DNA from: Collinsella aerofaciens
Lineage (GTDB): Bacteria; Actinomycetota; Coriobacteriia; Coriobacteriales; Coriobacteriaceae
Reading direction: 5' to 3'
DNA: 64,000 nucleotides
NCBI RefSeq assembly: GCF_020181355.1
Contig: NZ_CP084004.1
Coordinates: 1,240,001-1,304,000, forward strand
How positions within the stretch are numbered: position 1 is the first letter of the stretch; every line of letters begins with the position of its first letter. The position numbers and the translations under genes were made by a program. This document shows positions 16,968 to 23,432 of this stretch, in pieces. Under the pieces are notes generated by a model. The model was not told the DNA's origin, made no database searches, and saw only the letters and a program-made list of their open reading frames with translations.

Positions 16968-17186
16968 ATGGACGAACGTGCGAAACAGATTCTTGGCAGG
17001 CGGGTCGAAGAGACACGCAGGGACCTTGGTATCTCCAAGGTTGATTTTTGTGTGGCGACAGGAATCAGCCGACCCTACCTCGACCGAATCGAAGATGGGA
17101 CGGCAAATTTCACGCTCAAGGTTCTATTTAAGATCGCGCCCGCACTCGGCATGACGGTGTCAGAGCTTCTCGAGGGCATCGAATAG
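16968..17186 (+). CDS. XRE/Cro-family regulator, stand-alone helix-turn-helix
   Basis: 72 residues forming a single HTH_3 domain: RRVEETRRDLGISKVDFCVATGISRPYLDRIEDGTANFTLKVLFKIAPALGMTVSELL. The recognition helix is SRPYLDRIEDG. There is no good ribosome site before the ATG, so the mRNA may be leaderless. It reads divergently from the unknown 129-residue gene, with the perfect palindrome between them, and is probably autoregulatory. Confidence 0.85.
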   Translation: MDERAKQILGRRVEETRRDLGISKVDFCVATGISRPYLDRIEDGTANFTLKVLFKIAPALGMTVSELLEGIE

Positions 17187-17208
17187 GGGATACCCGTCGA
17201 CAACTGAA

Positions 17209-18222
17209 TTACGCCATCGGGATACGGTCGTGGTTGACTTGGCTGTAGAACAGGCGCTGGATCTCGGCGGCATCGCGTGACTGGCCGAGCGCCCACATGG
17301 TTTTGGCCACGAGCGTCTCGGTGGTCATATCGTCGCCGCGCAAAATACCCGGATGATCGGCGTAAGCTCGGCCGACCTCATAAACACCCAGGTCAAGGCC
17401 CTCCTCGGGGACCTGCGTGGTCATAACGACGGTGCGACCCGAATCGACCCAGCGGAAAATTGCCTCTTGGAACGAATCGCCGGACTCGCCAAACTCGGGA
17501 ATACCGCCAATGCCAAAGGTCTCAAGAATTACAGCATCGTAGCTATCGGCTAGGGCGTCCAGGATACCCGGGTTCACGCCGGGCGTCAGCTTAAGGACAA
17601 ATACGCGCGGATCGATACTGTCGTAGAAACGCACCGGGCTCTCATTCTGATGAGTGCCGTGAAGCCCGTTGCGCACAATGCGGTCGTTGCGGATGTAGGC
17701 AATGGGCGGATAGTTGACGCTAATGAACGCGTTAAAGCTCATGGTGCGCTGCTTGCGGGCGCGCGTGCCAGCAATGGCGACGCCGCCAAACACGATCGAG
17801 ACGTCGTGCGAATGCTCGTCGAGTGCATAGAGCAGACTCTGGTACAGGTTGAGCTTGGCATCGGTAAAGGGGTTGCCCATGGGCTTTTGCGAGCCGGTGA
17901 GCACGATGGGCTTGGGGCTGTCCTGAATCAGATAGGAAAGCGCCGCCGCGGTGTAGCTCATGGTGTCGGTGCCGTGCAGAATCACGAAGCCGTCGTGGTC
18001 GGAATAACCTTCGACGATGACATCGCGGATGCGCATCCAGTCGCTCGGGCGCATATTGGTGCTGTCGATGTTCATGGGCTGCACGACGTCGAGCTCGCAG
18101 AGGCCCGAGATCTCGGGGACGCTCTGGGCGAGTTCCTCACCGGTCAGGGCGGGGGAGAGGCCGTTGCCGTCCTCGGTCGATGCGATGGTGCCGCCCGTGG
18201 CGATGAGAAGGATGCGCTTCAT
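17209..18222 (-). CDS. ansA: Type I L-asparaginase
   Basis: 337 residues from the ATG at 18222 (MKRILLIATGGTIAS). The first catalytic threonine is Thr12 in ATGGTIAS; the second is in FVILHGTDTM, with the lysine of GSQKPMGNPFTDAKLN following. The protein has no signal peptide, matching the cytoplasmic, low-affinity type I enzymes that hydrolyse asparagine to aspartate and ammonia. It is convergent with the XRE gene, 22 bp away, and divergent from guaA. Confidence 0.9.
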   Translation of the reverse strand: MKRILLIATGGTIASTEDGNGLSPALTGEELAQSVPEISGLCELDVVQPMNIDSTNMRPSDWMRIRDVIVEGYSDHDGFVILHGTDTMSYTAAALSYLIQDSPKPIVLTGSQKPMGNPFTDAKLNLYQSLLYALDEHSHDVSIVFGGVAIAGTRARKQRTMSFNAFISVNYPPIAYIRNDRIVRNGLHGTHQNESPVRFYDSIDPRVFVLKLTPGVNPGILDALADSYDAVILETFGIGGIPEFGESGDSFQEAIFRWVDSGRTVVMTTQVPEEGLDLGVYEVGRAYADHPGILRGDDMTTETLVAKTMWALGQSRDAAEIQRLFYSQVNHDRIPMA

Positions 18223-18490
18223 GCTGGTATTCCTATCGTATTTGCCGCCGCAGAGGCGGAGTCGTTCGGCAGTATTGTGGCACAGAGCGTTCAATGTTCA
18301 AACGTATTACATCATCTGTAACGTCTGGTAACACTTCAATTGCCGTCAAATAGGGGCCCAGGTCGTGCGTTTGCCGTGCGCTGATGGCTGCGAGGGACGA
18401 GAAACCCCATATAACGTGTACACTATGGAGGTTATTTTCGTTCATTCACGCGGGTGGGCACCGGCTCCCCGCCAACAAGAGGGGGATACC

Positions 18491-20089
18491 ATGGATCAAA
18501 AGGCTTCCGCAAAGGTCCTCGTACTCGACTTTGGTGCGCAGTACGGTCAGCTCATTGCCCGTCGCGTCCGCGACCTCAACGTGTATTCCGAGATTGTCCC
18601 CTGCGACATCTCGGCCGACGAGATTCGCGAGATGAACGCCTCTGCGCTCATCCTTTCCGGCGGTCCGGCTTCCGTGTATGCCGAGGACGCTCCGTCTATA
18701 GATCCCGCCATCTTTGACCTGGGCCTTCCCGTCCTGGGCTTCTGCTACGGCCATCAGATCACGGCCGTGACGCTCGGCGGCAAGGTCGGCCACTCCGAGG
18801 TGGGCGAGTACGGCCGCGCCACCATCACGCGCACGGCCGGCGCCAAGCTCTTTAACTCCACGCCCATGGAGCAGACCGTGTGGATGAGCCACCGCGACGC
18901 CGTTTCCGAGGTGCCCGAGGGCTTTACCGTTACCGCCAGCACTGACGTGTGCCCGGTTGCCGCCATGGAGTGCGTCGAGCGCAAGATTTTCACCACGCAG
19001 TTCCACCCCGAGGTCAAGCACTCCGAGTATGGTCAGCAGCTGCTGAGCAACTTCCTGTTTGAGATCTGCGGCCTGGAGCCCAACTGGAGCATGGACAACC
19101 TGGTCGAGACCATGACGGCCGAGTTCCGCGAGAAGGTCGGCGACGACCGCGTGATTCTGGCCCTGTCCGGTGGCGTCGACTCCTCCGTCGTGGCTGCGCT
19201 GGGCGCTCGCGCCGTGGGCAAGCAGATGACCTGCGTGTTCATCAACCACGGCCTGCTGCGCAAGGGCGAGCCTGAGCAGGTGGAGGAGGTCTTCACCAAG
19301 CAGTTTGACGTCGACTTTATCCACGTCCACGCCGAGGAGCGTTATGCCGAGCTTCTGGCCGGTGTGACCGAGCCCGAGGAGAAGCGCCGCATCATCGGCA
19401 CGCAGTTCTGGAAGGAATTCTTTGCCGTGGCACAGCAGCTCGAGACCGACGGCAAGCCGGTGAAGTACCTGGCCCAGGGCACCATCTACCCCGACATCAT
19501 CGAGTCTGGCGCGCGCAAGACGGGCGGCAAGGCGAGCACCATCAAGAGCCACCACAACCTCATTCCGTTCCCGGACGGTGTGCACTTTGACCTTATCGAG
19601 CCGCTCGACCACTTCTTCAAGGACGAGGTGCGTGCGTTGGGCCTGGCTCTGGGCCTGCCCGAGCACATCGTGTTCCGTCAGCCGTTCCCGGGCCCGGGCC
19701 TTGCCATCCGCATCATCGGCGCGGTGGACAAGGAGAAGCTCGAGATCCTGAAGAACGCCGACGCCATCGTGCGCGAGGAGCTTGACGCCTACAACCAGAG
19801 ACTGTTCGAGGAGACGGGCGACCGCAACTCCGAGCACAGCTGCTGGCAGTACTTCGCCGTGCTGCCCGACATCAAGAGCGTGGGCGTCATGGGCGACGAG
19901 CGCACCTACCAGCGCCCGATCATCCTGCGCGCCGTCGAGTCCAGCGACGCCATGACGGCCGACTGGGCGAAGCTGCCCTACGACGTGCTGGCGAGGATCT
20001 CTGGCCGCATCGTGGCCGAGGTCCCCGGCGCCAACCGCGTGTGCTACGACATCACGAGCAAGCCTCCTGCGACGATCGAGTGGGAATAG
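18491..20089 (+). CDS. guaA: GMP synthase (glutamine-hydrolysing)
   Basis: 532 residues from the ATG at 18491, after GAGGGGG. The class I glutamine amidotransferase has nucleophile Cys85 (GFCYGHQ, where most have GICYGMQ) and FHPEV. The ATP pyrophosphatase domain carries LSGGVDSS. The C-terminal dimerisation domain ends in KPPATIEWE, the normal terminus. It converts XMP to GMP. A possible -10 box TACACT lies about 70 bp upstream. The 270-bp leader region has no recognised purine riboswitch. Confidence 0.97.
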   Translation: MDQKASAKVLVLDFGAQYGQLIARRVRDLNVYSEIVPCDISADEIREMNASALILSGGPASVYAEDAPSIDPAIFDLGLPVLGFCYGHQITAVTLGGKVGHSEVGEYGRATITRTAGAKLFNSTPMEQTVWMSHRDAVSEVPEGFTVTASTDVCPVAAMECVERKIFTTQFHPEVKHSEYGQQLLSNFLFEICGLEPNWSMDNLVETMTAEFREKVGDDRVILALSGGVDSSVVAALGARAVGKQMTCVFINHGLLRKGEPEQVEEVFTKQFDVDFIHVHAEERYAELLAGVTEPEEKRRIIGTQFWKEFFAVAQQLETDGKPVKYLAQGTIYPDIIESGARKTGGKASTIKSHHNLIPFPDGVHFDLIEPLDHFFKDEVRALGLALGLPEHIVFRQPFPGPGLAIRIIGAVDKEKLEILKNADAIVREELDAYNQRLFEETGDRNSEHSCWQYFAVLPDIKSVGVMGDERTYQRPIILRAVESSDAMTADWAKLPYDVLARISGRIVAEVPGANRVCYDITSKPPATIEWE

Positions 20090-20098
20090 AAAATTCCT

Positions 20099-20149
20099 TA
20101 GTTATGGGGGCATAAATTTGATTTCCTTTAGGATAAACCCCCATAACTA
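20099..20149. repeat. Inverted repeat after guaA
   Basis: Perfect 12-bp arms TAGTTATGGGGG (20099-20110) and CCCCCATAACTA (20138-20149) around 27 AT-rich bases. No T-run. A second small hairpin CTCCAAT-GAAG-ATTGGAG follows at about 20170-20187. No gene is seen from 20150 to 20365. Confidence 0.6.
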
Positions 20150-20365
20150 TATGAATTGACCAGCTGACTCCAATGAAGATTGGAGGGTAACTGCCAGGGG
20201 TGACGGCCCAGCGAGTGTTATTTTGCGAGCTATGCGCATTGAAATCGACCTTTCGTGGTATAAACTACTCGCCGGAAGCCGCGGCTTTCAGAGTACGGCT
20301 TACGTGTACGTTTAACCTCCGTGGGCGACGGGGTGCCGCAAGGCGTAGAATATCGCCCACCTGTA

Positions 20366-20389
20366 GGGGCCTGCAACGATGCGGGCCCC
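20366..20389 (+). promoter_or_regulatory. GC hairpin in front of the ToxN-like pseudogene
   Basis: Stem GGGGCCTGC (20366-20374) with GCGGGCCCC (20381-20389), loop AACGAT, 25 bases before the start codon. In type III toxin-antitoxin loci a terminator hairpin separates the antitoxin RNA repeats from the toxin gene, which is how this one would fit. No clear antitoxin repeats are seen upstream. Confidence 0.45.
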
Positions 20390-20414
20390 GCTTCGTATGA
20401 AGGGGGCGTAACCG

Positions 20415-20863
20415 ATGAAGATCGTATCCATCCCCAGGACTTCTTCGACCTCGTCGAGGGCGACCGCGAGCCCATGCTTAAGCACAATCGCCCCTGCATC
20501 GTGGTGGTGAGGCTGCGTTTCCGCGGGAAGCGCAGGGACTTCGCCGTGCCGCTGCGCTCCAACATCGCCCCTAACGTGCCCAAAGACCAGTACTTTGCGT
20601 TGCCACCCCGCCCCACGACGCGCCCCGGCTGCCGCCACGGCATCCACTACATCAAGATGTTCCCCATAACCAAGGCCTACCAGCGCCGCTTCAGGACCTA
20701 GGGCTCGGCCTACTACGAGACGTTCCGGCGCATCATCGATGGCAACACCAAGCGCATTGTCTCCGAGTGCCAGGCGTACCTCGACCGCTACGAGCGCGAG
20801 GGAAGGCCTCGCTTTGCCGTCGACATCGACCGCATCGTGGGGCTGCTGGAGGGCGAGAAGTAG
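20415..20863 (+). pseudogene. Broken ToxN/AbiQ-like type III toxin gene
   Basis: Start ATG at 20415 (AGGGGG upstream) reads MKIVSIP, then a one-base deletion in the C-run near 20431-20434 shifts the frame to QDFFDLVEGDREPMLKHNRPC. An in-frame TAG at 20699-20701 interrupts it again, and the frame continues GSAYYETFRRIIDGNTKRIV to the TAG at 20861. Restored, it is about 150 residues. The order (RPCIVVVRLRFRGK, FAVPLRSNI, HYIKMFPI, then a helix with DGNTKRIVSECQAYLDRYE) resembles the ToxN/AbiQ endoribonuclease fold. That family call is pattern recognition, not proof. Two lesions make it inactive. Confidence 0.55.
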
Positions 20864-21071
20864 GGCACCTCGGCTCAGTCTCGAGCCATGCGGAGTCGCT
20901 CCGCATTTTTGAACGCCGCGTGTGCGTCCCAAATACTTGAGAAACAAGCTGTGAAGTGCGGTGGCGCGCCCGTGCCCGTGCATAGCCGTCACCATCAGCG
21001 CCTACGCGGCGTCGGCTTCAAGTGGAACTGGCGCCGCTGCTGTATATGGTTTGCCTTGCTGCAAATAGCGA

Positions 21072-21491
21072 TCAATGCCCGCGATGTTTCTGCTTGCGCT
21101 TCAGTTTTCTCTGTTCGTAGCGCGCATCAGCCTTTTCCACACGGCGTCGGCTTCTTGCTTGAGCCGACTCCCGCTTCATCGCTTCCCGCTGTGCCGCGAG
21201 CGCCTGTTGTGCCTTGGTGCTCACCGCGGGCCGTTTAAGGGCTTTCGCTGCCTCGCGAGCGCGCCGCTTGGGGTTCTTCGCGGGCTTGCTTGTTTCAGTG
21301 GCCTTGTCGCCGAAGAACGAGAGCTTCTCCCATTCGCTTGTAACGAATCGCAGAATCTCCTCATCGGACGGCTCCGCGCCGAAGACGATGCGGGCGACGC
21401 CATACCTTCCGCCCTCGACGTGCTCCGCCAGCCCGACCCAGAATTGACCGTCGTGATATACGGTCAGGGTGGACGACACGCTGATCTGCAT
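21072..21491 (-). CDS. yjdF: YjdF family protein (DUF2992)
   Basis: 139 residues from the ATG at 21491 with AGGAGG upstream. The N-terminal third has the family pattern LTVYHDGQFWVGLAEHVEGGRYGVARIVFGAEPSDEEIL; the rest is a very basic helix ending in the typical KRKQKHRGH tail (NPKRRAREAAKALKRPAVSTKAQQAL). Members are commonly preceded by the yjdF riboswitch, which binds azaaromatic compounds, and are thought to act in tolerance to such toxins. The 5' leader here is long. It diverges from a short ORF and from two operator-like boxes. Confidence 0.88.
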   Translation of the reverse strand: MQISVSSTLTVYHDGQFWVGLAEHVEGGRYGVARIVFGAEPSDEEILRFVTSEWEKLSFFGDKATETSKPAKNPKRRAREAAKALKRPAVSTKAQQALAAQREAMKRESAQARSRRRVEKADARYEQRKLKRKQKHRGH

Positions 21492-21705
21492 GGTTGGTTC
21501 CTCCTTTATGTAGATGACCATGCAGAGAAGGGACAACCAAGGAGGCAGGTTACTGATGCGGACTAGCGCACGCCCACGACTACCCGACGGGGACTGTGTT
21601 TTCATCTCTGATGGCCGCATTGTGGCACGCGCGGACGCGCCCTTCGTCGCTGCCGACATGACATGGCTGGGATTCGTTTCTCGACACATCCTTTTGTATA
21701 TTGCT
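21492..21705 (-). promoter_or_regulatory. Long yjdF leader, candidate yjdF riboswitch
   Basis: About 210 bases with no credible start lie between the operator-like repeat and yjdF. On the minus strand it is GC-rich with several possible stems (for example GGGCGCGTCCGCGCG near 21638-21652). A yjdF-type riboswitch is expected here from the gene identity; I could not fit the consensus by eye. Confidence 0.35.
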
Positions 21706-21752
21706 TTCCCGGTTTCGAAACTTTAAATAAATTCGAGTTTCGAAACCGGGAA
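21706..21752. promoter_or_regulatory. Paired GTTTCGAAAC operator boxes in a 16-bp inverted repeat
   Basis: Arms 21706-21721 and 21737-21752 are perfect inverted copies (TTCCCGGTTTCGAAAC). Each arm also contains the self-complementary GTTTCGAAAC, centred 25 bp apart. It lies upstream of both yjdF and the short ORF at 21764, so one regulator may control both. Confidence 0.6.
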
Positions 21753-21763
21753 GGAGAGTGTAT

Positions 21764-21958
21764 GTGAGAGGCGATATGAGCATCAACTTGATGCTCGAGG
21801 GGGAGCTCGCGTCGCTTCTGTCCATCGGGGACGTGTTCCCGAAGGTCCTCATCTCCTGCATAGGGCATGAGCCCTGCACCCGGGAAAGCGTACTCGTTCT
21901 AGACCTCGCGTGGTGCTGCTCGGTGAGCAGGGATTCTGAACACTACGTAGGGATATAG
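21764..21958 (+). CDS. Short hypothetical ORF
   Basis: 64 residues from the GTG at 21764 with GGAG seven bases upstream; an ATG at 21776 is the alternative. It reads MSINLMLEGELASLLSIGD from the ATG, with three late cysteines and no recognised domain. It follows the paired operator boxes. It may be a remnant of a regulator or a small protein. From 21959 to 22105 there is nothing recognisable. Confidence 0.35.
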   Translation: MRGDMSINLMLEGELASLLSIGDVFPKVLISCIGHEPCTRESVLVLDLAWCCSVSRDSEHYVGI

Positions 21959-22105
21959 CGCGACAGGGGGGGTGCAGCACCGTTTGCGCCTTGTCTAGAG
22001 AGCACGAACGAGAGATGTGGTTTGCGGACGACTGAATAGCTCCATCTGTTTTGGTTACAACGAAATGTGTGCCGTGCGCCCGCGGCATGAAGGAGGGAGA
22101 TTTCT

Positions 22106-22636
22106 ATGAATATCGTTGTATTGAGTGGTAGCCCGCGCAAGGGCGCCAATACCGACACCATGGTCGAGGCGTTTGCCGAGACCGCGCGCGAGGCCGGCCA
22201 TACAGTCGAGGTCATCCGCGTTGCCAGCAAGAAGATCGCTGGTTGTCTGGGATGCCAGTACTGCTTTACCCATGAGGGCACCTGTGTGCAGAAGGATGAC
22301 ATGGCCAACGTGATTGAGCCGCTGAAAGGCGCCGACATGGTTGTCTTCGCTTCGCCCATCTACTGGTTTGATATCACCGCGCAGGAGAAGGCCGCCATCG
22401 ACCGCCTGTACGCCTTCGGTGCCACGGGCTTCCCGTTCACCAAGACGGCCCTTTTGCTCGATAGCCACAGCGAGGGCGTCTATGATGCGGCGATCGCTAT
22501 GTACAAGTCGACCTGCGCGTACTGCAAGTGGGAGGACCAGGGCATTGTCACCATCAGCGGTATGACCGAGCGCGACAGCATGGCATCGTCGCCCAAGTTG
22601 GAAGAGGTGCGAGAGCTCGCTCGCAAGCTCGCCTAA
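22106..22636 (+). CDS. Flavodoxin-like NAD(P)H-dependent FMN reductase
   Basis: 176 residues; ATG after GGAGGGAG. The N-terminal flavin phosphate loop is LSGSPRKGANTDTMVEAF, the NADPH-dependent FMN reductase/iron-sulfur flavoprotein pattern. GCLGCQYCFTHEGTCVQKDDM provides the cysteine pair usual in this subgroup, and ASPIYWFDITAQEKAAIDR the second flavin-binding region. It is probably cytoplasmic and reduces quinones or other small oxidants. It follows yjdF, so this patch may serve tolerance to aromatic or redox-active compounds. Confidence 0.88.
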   Translation: MNIVVLSGSPRKGANTDTMVEAFAETAREAGHTVEVIRVASKKIAGCLGCQYCFTHEGTCVQKDDMANVIEPLKGADMVVFASPIYWFDITAQEKAAIDRLYAFGATGFPFTKTALLLDSHSEGVYDAAIAMYKSTCAYCKWEDQGIVTISGMTERDSMASSPKLEEVRELARKLA

Positions 22637-22649
22637 GGACAAGAAGAAC

Positions 22650-22714
22650 GCATGGCAATCAGCGTTATTGGAAGTACTTGCCGTCCTTGCCGGGTGAATC
22701 GTTGATTGCCATGC
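22650..22714. repeat. Inverted repeat after the flavodoxin gene
   Basis: Perfect 12-bp arms GCATGGCAATCA (22650-22661) and TGATTGCCATGC (22703-22714) around 41 bases. It lies between two convergent genes, the second a pseudogene. No T-run. Confidence 0.5.
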
Positions 22715-22744
22715 ACCGTTGCCCTTGTGGACAATCTCCGCGTG

Positions 22745-23247
22745 CTAGGAGACTTTCTCGCTCAGGAACTCCCTGAACGCGGGTATGTCAAAGCCGACGA
22801 GGCCACGTCCACGTTCCCCGATAACGCCGTCCTCGAGGAGGCGGCGTTTGTATTGGCTTGCGTAGTTGCTGGCGACGCCCATGCGTTTGGCTATCTCCGA
22901 GGTCCTGCTGGGGCCAGAATCGGGCAGCATCGCGAGCAAAAACTCAATGTCTTTATCGGAAAGCTCCCGATAGGTCGTTTCGAGAGAAGCCCGATGCCAT
23001 GCTTCTCGAGTTGCCTGAAGATGCCATTCATGCACGTGCGCCAGTTGCCCTGGGCTTCTTGAACATATGTCCAATTGATGCCCACTGGACCAATTTGAAC
23101 GCCGTTCATGCGCGCGTGAGACTGTGAAAGGTAGCTATCTGCCGCTTCTTTGGTTCGCTCGATAATATCTTCGAGCATGCCTGGCATGGCGGAGACATTT
23201 GCTGCGATCCATGGTGGCCCCTTTGCAGGTTTTGCTACTTTTTGCAA
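22745..23247 (-). pseudogene. Remnant of an AAA ATPase with C-terminal winged helix
   Basis: Two frames joined near 22990. The upstream part reads EDIIERTKEAADSYLSQ...QGNWRTCMNGIFRQLEKHGIGLL, the segment of such ATPases just before Walker B. It jumps, with a frame change, to ELSDKDIEFLLAMLPDSGPSRTSEIAKRMGVASNYASQYKRRLL, the winged-helix tail. The P-loop region and the central domain are absent. Intact relatives, common in Actinobacteria, are about 380-400 residues. Genes of this kind are often mobile or accessory. Confidence 0.65.
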
Positions 23248-23278
23248 CTTTTGCTAATTTTTGCAAGTTTTGCTAACG
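23222..23278. repeat. Three tandem 19-bp iteron-like repeats
   Basis: TTTGCAGGTTTTGCTACTT (23222-23240), TTTGCAACTTTTGCTAATT (23241-23259) and TTTGCAAGTTTTGCTAACG (23260-23278). Within each, TTTGC recurs after 9 bases, so the word has a 9.5-bp period, close to one DNA turn. They sit at the truncated 5' end of the ATPase remnant. Confidence 0.75.
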
Positions 23279-23354
23279 GTTTAACATGTCTTGTGCCGCG
23301 GGATTGCAGGAGTGAAAAACGGGGATTCCTATTATTCCGACTACGTTGCAACGA

Positions 23355-23395
23355 GCGGGGCCCGGAGCGCGATGTTGCTGCGCTCCGGGCCCCGC
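23355..23395. terminator. Strong hairpin behind parC
   Basis: Perfect 16-bp GC-rich stem, arms 23355-23370 and 23380-23395 (GCGGGGCCCGGAGCGC and complement), loop of nine. It is 37 bp past the parC stop and is the probable end of the topoisomerase operon. Confidence 0.85.
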
Positions 23396-23432
23396 TGCAT
23401 TGTAAAACCATGACGGTTTGGCTGCCGTTGTT

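Noticed and set aside
18223-18490. Purine riboswitch before guaA
   Set aside because: No conserved purine aptamer core or three-way junction could be recognised in the leader.
20321-20701. Intact gene starting upstream at 20321
   Set aside because: Homology-like text begins only at the ATG at 20415 in a different frame, and a TAG cuts the C-terminal part that continues in frame.
23222-23278. CRISPR-like array
   Set aside because: Units are adjacent with no spacers and no cas genes are in the window; it is a tandem repeat.
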